From assembly GCA_964549495.1 (NCBI GenBank), contig CAZJWJ010000119.1, positions 1 through 13,751 on the forward strand: a stretch of DNA of 13,751 nt, read 5' to 3'. This DNA is from JACKBJ01 sp964549495 (GTDB lineage: Bacteria; Chloroflexota; Anaerolineae; Epilineales; Epilineaceae). Positions 5,383 to 13,400 of the stretch are shown here, in pieces; positions within the stretch are counted from its first letter, which is position 1, and the number at the start of each line of letters is the position of its first letter. A program made the translations under genes and the position numbers. A model generated the notes under the pieces. It searched no databases. It was not told the DNA's origin and was given only the letters and a program-made list of their open reading frames with translations.

Positions 5383-7347
5383 TTGCATCGCGCCAGCACC
5401 GTGTTCGTCATTGCGCTCTCCACCCTCATCCTCAGCCTGATGCTGCCGGCTCTGTTCGTCCAGCCCGGCTCGCGCCTGCAAGCCCAACCCGCGACGCCGG
5501 CCCGGCCGACGCAGGAGGGTCGCCAGAGCCAGTGCGCTGGCAGTTTGGAGGCCAGTCGGCTGCCGACCGATACCATTCGACTCTGCGAGTCGATCACCAA
5601 TACCGTCACGATCACGCCCGAATGCGCATACTGCCTGGGCGGCATCAACATCGTCTTCGTACGGCCCGAATTGGCCGGCGCGGACGTCTGGACCCGGCTG
5701 GTCGCCGGCTCGATGATCACCGAGCTGGAGCGCTACGCGCGCGAGTACGAACGCGACTTTCGCCGCCCCTTCCTCATCCAAGGCGGCGTCGTCTCCTACG
5801 ACGCGGACCGGGTCAGTCGAGCCCAGCCGATGACCACCCAGCTCGGCCGGGTCGAATCCGCGGTCCAGCGCATCATGTACGGCGTCGGCCAGGACGGCGG
5901 ACCCTATGACGATGCCGCGCGGATGGCCGTGCGCATGCTGCAGGAGGCGGAGCGCAGCGACGAGGCGGCCGGCTACCCGCCTTGCCTGGAGATCGTGGTC
6001 TTCTTCGGCTCCTTCGAAGGTGCGACCGGCGATCGGATGATGCTCACCGCCAATGTCCTGCGGGCCAAGTCCATCATCGAGGCGCGCACGCGGCAGCTCT
6101 ACGTTGGCTGCTCGGCCGAGGACACCTTGGGCGGTTGCGGCTTCTTTGCCTACATGCAGCCCAACAGCCGGCTCTTCTCGTCCCGGTTCCAAAGCCGCGA
6201 CAAGTTCCGGGGCGTTATGGTCGGCGAGATGCGCGATGTGCGCGAGCGCCATGAGGCCAGGCCGCCGGAGTACCTGCGATCGGCCTCGCTCTTCCAGCGC
6301 ATTCCGATCAGCATGAGTTACCTGGCCGGATCGGCCCAGCCTCCTCCAGCCGAGGTGCTGACGGGTACCGATTCCACGATCCTGCGATGGGACTGGGACC
6401 CCTACCGCGCCATGGAGCCGCGCAGCGTCCAATACTCGGCGCGACCGAACGCCCTCGGCCAGCACCACATCGAAGGCTGGGCCGAGCTCGAGGATCTGCA
6501 GGGGCTCCGACGCCAGATCCCCATGTCCAGCCTGGCGATCTCGGTGACGGAGCCCTGCGCGCCGCCCACCCCGACGCCCAGCCCGACCTCGACGATCACG
6601 CCCACACCACCCCCCTCGGCCACGCCCCTTCCGGCCACGGCAACCCCCACACCGAGCGCGACGTCCACCCCCACCGCCACGCCTACGACGACGCCGACGC
6701 CCGAGCCGCGCGCGCTGTTCTTGCCGCTGGCGCTCAACGAGCGCTGCCTGCCGGAACGAAGACGGGTCGACGTGGTCTTGGTGCTCGATGCCTCGACCAG
6801 CATGGACGACGTGATCCCCGGCAGCAGCCGGAGCAAGATCGACGCCGCGCGCGCCGCCGCCAAGGCCTTCCTGGACGAGCTGGATCTGGCCAGCGGGGAC
6901 CGGGCCGCGATCGTGTCCTTCAACGCCGAGGCCCGAATGGCACAGACCTTGACGGCAGACCGGGCAGCGCTGGTGAGCGCCATCGACGGCATCGAGCTGG
7001 CCCAGCAGACCTGCCTGGTCTGCGCGGTCTCGATGGCCGACGACGAGCTGTCCAGCGAGCGCCACACGCCGACCAGCCAGGCCGCGATGATCGTCCTGAC
7101 GGACGGGCGCTCCAATCCTCAGCCGGTCGCGGAGGCCGTGGACCGCGCCCGCCTGGCTCGCGATCGGGGCGTGATCGTCTTCACCATCGGTCTTGGCGAG
7201 GACATCGAGGCCGAGGCGCTCGTCGAGATGGCCAGCCGGCCCGAGTTCGCCTTCCGCGCGGCCGACGAGTCCACGCTCGAGGAGATCTACCGCAACGTGG
7301 CTCGCAACATCCCCTGTCCGCCGGCAGCCTTCTGGGGCGGACGCTAG
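5383..7347 (+). CDS. Secreted tandem VWA-domain protein with Thr/Pro linker
   Basis: The product has 654 residues from a TTG start chosen by its Shine-Dalgarno and signal peptide. Residues 1 to about 34 are the signal peptide (hydrophobic core VFVIALSTLILSLMLPALFV, probable cut after LQA). Residues about 85-240 have the strand order of a VWA fold (GINIVFV ... EIVVFFGSF) but lack the metal site. Residues 393-442 are a Pro/Thr/Ser/Ala linker, followed by the motif LFLPLAL (445-451). Residues 461-640 are a canonical VWA domain: VDVVLVLDASTSM gives the MIDAS triad D469, S471, S473, with likely T543 and D574 (LTDG). VWA domains bind protein ligands through a Mg2+ or Mn2+ ion. Here the role is extracellular, with an unknown partner. 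Ten or more cysteines (including C51, C68, C81, C84, C201, C243, C252) suggest disulfides. It is followed 19 bases after the stop by a strong hairpin, so it is probably monocistronic. A hand-counted line is about 77% GC. Confidence 0.88.
   Translation: MHRASTVFVIALSTLILSLMLPALFVQPGSRLQAQPATPARPTQEGRQSQCAGSLEASRLPTDTIRLCESITNTVTITPECAYCLGGINIVFVRPELAGADVWTRLVAGSMITELERYAREYERDFRRPFLIQGGVVSYDADRVSRAQPMTTQLGRVESAVQRIMYGVGQDGGPYDDAARMAVRMLQEAERSDEAAGYPPCLEIVVFFGSFEGATGDRMMLTANVLRAKSIIEARTRQLYVGCSAEDTLGGCGFFAYMQPNSRLFSSRFQSRDKFRGVMVGEMRDVRERHEARPPEYLRSASLFQRIPISMSYLAGSAQPPPAEVLTGTDSTILRWDWDPYRAMEPRSVQYSARPNALGQHHIEGWAELEDLQGLRRQIPMSSLAISVTEPCAPPTPTPSPTSTITPTPPPSATPLPATATPTPSATSTPTATPTTTPTPEPRALFLPLALNERCLPERRRVDVVLVLDASTSMDDVIPGSSRSKIDAARAAAKAFLDELDLASGDRAAIVSFNAEARMAQTLTADRAALVSAIDGIELAQQTCLVCAVSMADDELSSERHTPTSQAAMIVLTDGRSNPQPVAEAVDRARLARDRGVIVFTIGLGEDIEAEALVEMASRPEFAFRAADESTLEEIYRNVARNIPCPPAAFWGGR
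6559..6708 (+). repeat. Low-complexity Thr/Pro linker coding tract in the VWA gene
   Basis: About 50 codons of alternating ACN/CCN/GCN/AGC encode P-T-P-S-P-T-S-T style sequence joining the two VWA-like halves. Such extended, often O-glycosylated linkers are frequent in Chloroflexota exported proteins. The tract is liable to slippage and to alignment artefacts. Confidence 0.7.
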
Positions 7348-7366
7348 ACGTCGAGCCGGTGAGCAA

Positions 7367-7404
7367 GCCATCGATCGGGAGCACTCGAGCTCCCGATCGA
7401 TGGC
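7367..7404 (+). terminator. Perfect 16-bp hairpin after the VWA gene
   Basis: GCCATCGATCGGGAGC (7367-7382) pairs perfectly with 7389-7404 around the 6-base loop ACTCGA, starting 19 bases after the VWA stop codon. This is the strongest hairpin in the window. It lacks a downstream T-run, like the other putative terminators here, but its placement makes termination or 3'-end protection likely. Confidence 0.7.
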
Positions 7405-7540
7405 GATCCTGCCCGCTGGATCATCTCGGCCGGCAAGCCGGACACACGGTCGGGTTGCCCGAGCTCGCGGGCGGCATCTGCCTACAACCGGGGCCGAGGG
7501 GACAGGCCCGACCCGGAACCGGGCAGCCGCGAGGAGCGGC

Positions 7541-7559
7541 TCCTCAGACCTTCCTCAGA
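7541..7559 (+). repeat. Two 8-base direct repeats with 11-base period
   Basis: TCCTCAGA occurs at 7541-7548 and again at 7552-7559, separated by CCT, so the copies are one helical turn apart on the same DNA face. SARP-family activators are known to bind heptameric direct repeats with 11-base spacing. The sequence could be such a site, but two short copies could also be coincidence. Confidence 0.35.
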
Positions 7560-7574
7560 GCCTCGGGGCAGGCT

Positions 7575-7588
7575 GGTGACACGTCACC
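7575..7588. repeat. Short inverted repeat ahead of the delta-60 start
   Basis: GGTGAC (7575-7580) and GTCACC (7583-7588) are reverse complements with a 2-base spacer, 24 bases before the start codon. It could be an operator half-site pair or a small leader hairpin. Confidence 0.3.
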
Positions 7589-7599
7589 GCCTGTTACCC

Positions 7600-7605
7600 G
7601 AGGAG
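7600..7605 (+). promoter_or_regulatory. Shine-Dalgarno that fixes the delta-60 start at 7612
   Basis: GAGGAG lies 6 bases before ATG 7612. The frame is open further upstream from 7576, but that extension would run through this site and would put 12 polar residues before the signal peptide. Confidence 0.7.
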
Positions 7606-7611
7606 TCGACA

Positions 7612-10446
7612 ATGTCCCGCCTGCACCCTTGGATCCCACGCCTCGCGCGGCGTTCGGCCGGCCGCCTCGCCACGCTCGGCCTCTTGATGGCCGCGCTTTC
7701 CACGGCCGCTCCGGCGGCGCAGGCAGAGCCGGGCGATCTCGATCCCGGCTTTGCCGGCTTCGGAACCGGCGGCGCATCCATCGTGGCGCGGCCGGCCGGC
7801 TGGCACACTCGGTCGATGGCCTTGCAGGCCGACGGCAGCATCGTGACGGCGGGCAATGCCGGCATGGACCTCCTGGTCATGCGCTACCTCCCCAACGGCA
7901 GGCTCGATCCCAGCTTCGGCAGCGACGGACAGGTCACCGTGACCAACGGCCAGTACAGGCTGGTAGGCCTCGATGTGGCGCTGCAGAAGGACGGGCACGT
8001 CGTCGTGGCGGGAAGCGTCTCGCCGGAGGACGACTTCTTCGTCGCCCGCCTGACGCCTTCGGGGCAGTTGGACGCGAGCTTCGGGCACCAAGGCATGGTC
8101 TTCACGGACTTCGAGGGCGGGGACGACCGCGCCAACGCGGTGGTGATCCAGGCGGACGGCAAGATCGTGGCCGCCGGCGTGGCGCGGATCGGCGGCGACG
8201 ACGACTTCGGCGTCGCGCGCTACCTCCCGGACGGCAGCCTGGACGCGTCCTTCGCCGGCGACGGCAAGGGCTCGGTGGGCTTCGGCGAGAACGACACCGC
8301 ATTCGACATGGCCCTCCAGCCGGACGGCAAGCTGCTGCTCGTCGGCAAACGGGACGGCTCGCTCAACGCGGACTTCGCCATCGCGCGGATGAACCCGGAC
8401 GGCAGCCCGGACGCCTCCTTCGGCGGCGGTAACGGCCAGGTGGCGGTCGGCTTCGGCGACATCGTCGAGTCCGCGCGCGCCGTCGCCCTGCAGCCGGACG
8501 GGAAGATCGTGGTGGCGGGTGATGGCATCAGCCAGATCCATCTGGCGCGCTTCCTGGCCGACGGCCTGCTCGACCGCAGCTTCGACGGCGACGGGAAGCG
8601 GACGATCGACGCCTCGGACTCGAATGTCGCGGACCTGGCCGTGCAACCGGACGGGCGCATCGTGCTGGTCGGCGATCGGGACATCCGGGCTGGCGACGGC
8701 AAGGTCTACGACCGCATCGTGGTCTGGCGACTGAACGGCGACAGCACGGCGGACGACAGCTTCGACGGCGATGCCAACGTGTTTTTCGACGGGATGTCCG
8801 CGATCGGCACCGCGCTGGTGCTCCAGCCCGACGGCCGGATCCTGGTGTCCGGGACGACCTTCGACGGCAACCAGATCCTGCTTCGCTACTGGCAGGATGG
8901 CAGCCTGGACGACGGTGGGCGGCAGGTGCTCGGCTGGGACGAGCCGGGATTCCCACCGGGCTCGAAGGAGACCGCCTACGCCATGGCCGTCCAGGAGGAC
9001 GGTCGGATCCTGCTGGCGGGCGAGATCGAGAACGCGGACCGCACCGAGAGCGACGCGGGCCTGGCGCGCTTCCTCCCGGACGGCCGGCCGGACGCGAGCT
9101 TCGGCCGCAACGGACGGCTGACCTTCGGCTTCGGAAGCCACGACGCGGCGCGGGCGGTGGCCGTCCAGCCGGACGGGCGCATCGTGGTGGCGGGGTCCTT
9201 CCGCAGCGGGCGCACGGTGAACTTCATGCTGGCCCGCTTCCACCCCGACGGCGACGTGGACAACAGCTGCGCCGTCTTCGGCCAGAACCTCGTCGACTTC
9301 CAGGGCGGGGACGATCGCGCCTTCGCCCTGGCCCTGGCACCGGAAGGCAAGATCGTGCTGGCCGGCGAGGTCTTCGATGGCAGCCGGACGGTCTTCGGCG
9401 TTGCGCGCTTCGACAGCACCTGCGTCCTGGACCCCAGCTTCGACGGGGACGGCAAGCGAACGCACGCCTTCGGCGCGGGGCTGGAGCACGCGGCCCGGGC
9501 GGTGGTGGCGCAGCCGGATGGGAAGATCGTGGTGGGCGGGCAGGTCGGCACGGACTTCGGGCTGCTGCGCCTCTCCGAGAGCGGGGGCCTGGACCTCACC
9601 TTCGGCGCTGGAGGGCACACCCGCACCGAGATGGGGGGGCCGGCGATCCTGTCGGCCTTACTGCGCAATCCGGCCAATGGAAGGTTCATCGCCGCCGGGA
9701 CGAGGGTGATCGACTTGGACAACGACATGGCCTTGGCCGAGTACACAGCCGACGGCCAGCTGGCCTCCTGCTCCGACTTCCCTTGCTCGAACTGGACGAC
9801 GGGCAAGGCCTTCGTCGACTTCGGTGCGAGCGATGTCGCGACATCGCTCGCGCGGCGCGCCGACGGCTCGCTGGTGGTGGCCGGCTGCTCGGGCGGCCAG
9901 TTCGCCTGGGCGCAGGTCTCACGGCGACAAGGGTCGGGCGTGCCCACCGTGCCCCGCCAGGTGACGACGGACTTCGTGGGCAGCGGCGAGTGCGCCCACG
10001 CCATGGCCTTCACCGGCGCCGATCGGATGCTCTTGGCGGGCAAGCAGGTCTTCGGCGGCGGCGCGGTGGCCCACTTCGCCCTGGCACGCTACGAGTTCAC
10101 CGTGGATGGCAGCGTCGGCAGCCCGACGCCGAGCGCGACGCCGACGGACACGCCCTCCGCCACGGCGACGGTAACCACCATGGCCAGCTCGACCGCCACG
10201 TCGACGCCGACCCCGACCGCCACGACGACCGCGACGAGCCCGGCCACGTCGACCGCTACGCCGACCCCGACCGCCACACCGACGGGCACCGAGAAGCCGA
10301 CGATCACCGCGACGGCGACGGTTCATGCGACGGCCAACGCGACGGCCAGCGCGACGGCGACGCGCGACACGCCGACGCGAACACCGACGACGATGGTCGC
10401 AGCGAGCACGGTGGGGGCCTACCTGCCCTTGGTGATGCGACCATGA
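7612..10446 (+). CDS. Secreted delta-60-repeat (DUF5122-type) beta-propeller protein
   Basis: The product has 944 residues. Residues 1-38 are a Sec signal peptide (basic start, core ATLGLLMAALSTAAPAAQA, cut before EPG). Residues about 41-670 contain about twelve delta-60 repeats of pattern L-D-x-S-F-G/D-x-D-G ... A-x-A-L-Q-P-D-G-K-I-V-V-A-G ... F-x-x-A-R-x, with repeat starts near 42, 98, 153, 210, 266, 320, 380, 432, 493, 549, 606 and 660. Residues 670-830 are degenerate copies that gain cysteines (C720, C725, C759, C793). Residues 837-925 are Thr/Ala/Pro linker and 937-944 end in YLPLVMRP. The delta-60 repeat is known from large exported proteins of deltaproteobacteria, Chloroflexota and Bacteroidota, with no assigned biochemical function. 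Several turns carry D-G-D-G-K, which may bind calcium (inference). The terminal motif recurs in Chloroflexota exported proteins and may mark sorting or anchoring. The gene is isolated between a hairpin upstream and a convergent regulator 46 bases downstream. Hand-counted GC is about 75% in one line. Confidence 0.9.
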   Translation: MSRLHPWIPRLARRSAGRLATLGLLMAALSTAAPAAQAEPGDLDPGFAGFGTGGASIVARPAGWHTRSMALQADGSIVTAGNAGMDLLVMRYLPNGRLDPSFGSDGQVTVTNGQYRLVGLDVALQKDGHVVVAGSVSPEDDFFVARLTPSGQLDASFGHQGMVFTDFEGGDDRANAVVIQADGKIVAAGVARIGGDDDFGVARYLPDGSLDASFAGDGKGSVGFGENDTAFDMALQPDGKLLLVGKRDGSLNADFAIARMNPDGSPDASFGGGNGQVAVGFGDIVESARAVALQPDGKIVVAGDGISQIHLARFLADGLLDRSFDGDGKRTIDASDSNVADLAVQPDGRIVLVGDRDIRAGDGKVYDRIVVWRLNGDSTADDSFDGDANVFFDGMSAIGTALVLQPDGRILVSGTTFDGNQILLRYWQDGSLDDGGRQVLGWDEPGFPPGSKETAYAMAVQEDGRILLAGEIENADRTESDAGLARFLPDGRPDASFGRNGRLTFGFGSHDAARAVAVQPDGRIVVAGSFRSGRTVNFMLARFHPDGDVDNSCAVFGQNLVDFQGGDDRAFALALAPEGKIVLAGEVFDGSRTVFGVARFDSTCVLDPSFDGDGKRTHAFGAGLEHAARAVVAQPDGKIVVGGQVGTDFGLLRLSESGGLDLTFGAGGHTRTEMGGPAILSALLRNPANGRFIAAGTRVIDLDNDMALAEYTADGQLASCSDFPCSNWTTGKAFVDFGASDVATSLARRADGSLVVAGCSGGQFAWAQVSRRQGSGVPTVPRQVTTDFVGSGECAHAMAFTGADRMLLAGKQVFGGGAVAHFALARYEFTVDGSVGSPTPSATPTDTPSATATVTTMASSTATSTPTPTATTTATSPATSTATPTPTATPTGTEKPTITATATVHATANATASATATRDTPTRTPTTMVAASTVGAYLPLVMRP
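10120..10386 (+). repeat. Low-complexity Thr/Pro/Ala linker tract with 12-base tandem units
   Basis: About 89 codons are nearly all Thr, Ala, Ser and Pro. Within it, 10327-10362 is three tandem 12-base units, GCGACGGCCAAC, GCGACGGCCAGC and GCGACGGCGACG, showing growth by local duplication. It is a linker between the propeller and the C-terminal YLPLVMRP motif. Confidence 0.75.
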
Positions 10447-10458
10447 GGCAAGATAGGA

Positions 10459-10480
10459 CGCGGCCGCGCGCTGGGCCGCG
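10459..10480 (+). terminator. Hairpin between convergent delta-60 and regulator genes
   Basis: CGCGGCC (10459-10465) pairs with GGCCGCG (10474-10480) around an 8-base loop, 12 bases after the delta-60 stop. A second stem (GGCGGC 10487-10492 with GCCGCC 10502-10507) encloses the stop codon of the opposing gene. Together they could end both transcripts. No T-runs are seen. Confidence 0.4.
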
Positions 10481-10492
10481 GTGGACGGCGGC

Positions 10493-13400
10493 TCAGGGCC
10501 CGCCGCCCTCCGCGCCGCGGGCCAGCGCCACGGCCGCGTCCAGGCCCATCGCGCGCCCTTCCGCCTCGGCCGCGGCGTAGGCGCGCCGGCCCAACAGGGC
10601 GCGCGTGACGGCCGGCTCGCCGTCGGGGTCGGCGAAGGCGTCGAGGGTCGTGGACGCGCCGCGCGCCTCGCGGAGGGCCTGGGCGGCGCCGAGCAGGCGC
10701 GCCGCCTGCTCCCCACGGCCGGCCAGGCGTTCGAGCCGCGCGATGACCTCGAGGTTGCGCGCCATCGGGCGCCGCTCGCCGGCGGCATGCCGCAGCGTCA
10801 GGCTTTCCACGGCCAGCCGCCGTGCCGCGGCGTGATCGCCGCGGGCGAAGGCCACCTCGCCCAAGCCGAAGATGCCGTAGGAGGCGTTGGCCTGGTCGCC
10901 CAGCGCCCGATATAGGGCCGCGCTGGCCTCGTAGTCGGTCGCGGCCGCCGCCTCGTCGCCGGCCGCCAGGGCCGCGTTGCCCCGGTTGAGGCGTACCAAG
11001 GCCACCCCCGACCGATGACCGATGGCCTCGAAGGCTGCGAGCGCCTCGGCGAAGCGCGCGTGCATCGTCGGCGCGTCGTCGAGGTCGTCGGCGACCAGGC
11101 CCAGGTTGAGCAGCGCGTTGCCCTCGCCACTGCGATCCGACAGCGCGCGGAAGGCAGCGAGCGCCGCCTCGTAGTGGGCTCGGGCCTCGGTGAAGTCCCC
11201 GCGGCCGGCGGCTACCATGCCGAGGTTGTTGCGCGCCGCGGCGACGGCCGCCTCGTCGCCGCTGGCCTCGGCCACGGCCAGGCTCTCCGCGTAGCGCGAC
11301 CGGGCCGTCTCGTCCTCGCCCAGGTCCCAGGCCACGCCGCCCAGTCGGCGCAGCGTGCGCGCCAGGCCGGCATCGTCCTCCATCTCCAGCCACAAGGCCA
11401 GCGCCGCCTCGTGATGCGCGCCGGCCGCCGCGTAGTCGCCCTGGCGCCAGGCCAGCAGGCCGGCCGCATCGAGGGCCGGAGCGCGAAGCTCCGCCGGCGC
11501 GTCCGGCCGGCATGCCAGCGCGTCGGCCAGACGGCGGCGGCCCTCGCCCGGATGGCCGCGCACCTCCCAGAAGGGGGCCAGGGCCGTGGCCAGGCGGAGG
11601 GCGCCGTCTTCGGCCGCGTTCGTCCACCAAGCCAGGGCGAGGCGCAGGTTGTCGTGGTCGCGCTCCAGGCGGTCGAGCCATGCTGCCTGCTCCGCGCCGT
11701 CGAGGCCGTCGCGCGCCCGCAAGGCCAAGGCGATATGGAAGGCCGCATGGCGCCGGCGGGCCGCGGCTTCCAGCCCCGCCTTTGCCAGGCGCGCCTCGGC
11801 CACGCCGCGCAGGGTCTCCAGCACGCGGAAGCGGCGCTCGCCGTCCACCGCCTCGATCGTGACGAGGCTGGCCTCCCCGAGCGCCTCGAGCACAGCGGCG
11901 GCGCGCGGGCCCACGACCGCCTCGAAGGCCTCCGCCGAGCCACCAGGAGCGAAGGCCCCCAGGTGGTCGAAGGCGCGCTGCGCGGCGGCATCCAGCCGGT
12001 CGACGCTCCAGTCGATGGCCGCCTCGAAGCTCCGCTGCCTGGCCGGCGCATCGCGCGGACCATCGCCCAGCGCGGCCAGGCCGCGCTCCAGGTCCGCCAG
12101 GAGCTCGGCCGGCCTGGCCTCGCCGGCACGCGCCGCGATCAGCTCGATCGCCAGCGGGAGACCGTCGAGGCGCCGGCAGATCGCTTCCATCGCGGCCCGG
12201 TCGCCGCTGGTCGCCTCGAATTCGGGTCGCGCCGCGCGAGCCCGCGCGCGAAAGAGCGCCACCGCCTCGGCCGGGGGGAGCGGCTCCAGGGGATGGAGGT
12301 GTTCGGCCTTGATGCGCAGCGGGGCGCGGCTGGTGACCAGCAACCGGATGGCCGGCCCCGCCGCGAGGAGCCCGGCGGCGAAGGTGGCGAACCCGTCGCC
12401 GGCACCGTCGGCCAGGAGGTGCTCGGCGTTGTCGAGCACCAGGAGCAGGTGCTTGTCGCGCAGGTAGGCGGCCAAGGCCGCCTGCAGGCCCTCGCCGGGG
12501 CGCTCGCGAACGCCGAGCGCCCGCGCCACGGTGGCCGGGACGAAGTCGGGATCGTCCAAGGCGGCCAGCTCGACCACGTGAACGCCATCCTCGAAGTCGT
12601 AGCGCAGCGCCGTGGCCGCCTCCAAGGCCAGTCGGGTCTTGCCGACACCCCCGACGCCGGTGAGGGTCAGGGCCCGCACCGCATCTCCGCGGAGGCGGCC
12701 CTGCACTGCTTCCAGCTCGGCACCTCGGCCGACGAGCGGCGTAGGCGGGGCCGGGGCGCCCAGCGGTGGGAGCGGGTGACGACGCAGCTGCGGCCCGGCG
12801 CCATCGCGAATCCGGACCGCGAGCGCCTCGATGGCCGGCTCCGGGTCGGCGCCGACGTCCATGGCCAACCGGCGTCGAAAGGTCTCCAGGTGCGCGAGGG
12901 CCGCGGCGGCCTCGCCGTTGAGGGCGAGCTGGCGCATCAGCTCGCGGTGGCCCGACTCGAGCCAGGGATCGAGGGCGATCATGCGCCGCGCAAGGTCGGC
13001 GGCTTCGGCATAGGCGCCCCGCCACTCGGCCGCCTCGACCAGGCGGTCCAGCACTCCGATGGCCCGCGAGCGCAGGTGCTCGCGCGTGGCCATCACCCAT
13101 TCGTCGAAGGGCGCGGCGCCGGCCACCTCCAGGTCCTCGAGGAAGTCCCCGCGCACGAGCGCCACGGCGCGGGAAAGGCCCGCGACGCAGAGTCGGCAGG
13201 TTCGCCAGCTGCGGTGGGCGTGGGCGTCGCAGGCCGCGATCTCTTGGAGGAAGCGCGCCACGTCGACATCGACACCGGCGCCCGGCGCGAGGCGCACCCG
13301 CTCCGGGTCGGCTTCGAGGAGCGGCGCGGCACCACCGCGCTCACCGATGGCGCGCCGCAACGTGGAGAGGGCTTGGCTCAGGTTGCCACGGGCGGCGCGC

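Larger units (their letters stand above)
7405..7597 (+). other. Upstream region of the delta-60 gene
   Basis: No gene is supported. The region contains a short hairpin (GAGGAGC 7531-7537 with GCTCCTC 7539-7545), the inverted pair CCCGG-AA-CCGGG (7512-7523 area), a direct repeat at 7541-7559 and an inverted repeat at 7575-7588. A promoter must lie here, if the VWA hairpin terminates, but no -35/-10 pair with normal spacing was convincing. Confidence 0.4.

Noticed and set aside
5326..7371. A 681-codon minus-strand open frame across the VWA gene.
   Set aside because: Antisense shadow of GC-rich coding sequence: the Thr/Pro linker reads as an Arg/Gly tract on this strand, and the plus-strand product has intact VWA motifs.
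6387..8432. A 681-codon plus-strand open frame spanning the end of the VWA gene, the 16-bp hairpin and the start of the delta-60 gene.
   Set aside because: It crosses a strong terminator-like hairpin and two real start/stop boundaries, and its translation is Arg/Gly/His low-complexity with no family similarity.
7594..9618. A 674-codon minus-strand open frame antisense to the delta-60 gene.
   Set aside because: Its apparent periodicity (repeated A-V-x-L-x-G-H) is just the antisense of the delta-60 repeats, not an independent gene.
10120..10386. Tandem GACG/CCGA-rich tract considered as a CRISPR-like or intergenic repeat array.
   Set aside because: Units are short, imperfect, unspaced and in frame with a Thr/Pro/Ala linker. 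No repeat-spacer structure is present anywhere in the window.
10419..13100. An 893-codon minus-strand frame overlapping the regulator.
   Set aside because: Off-frame translation of the regulator, Arg/Gly/Pro-rich. The regulator frame shows winged-helix, P-loop, Walker B and TPR motifs in order.
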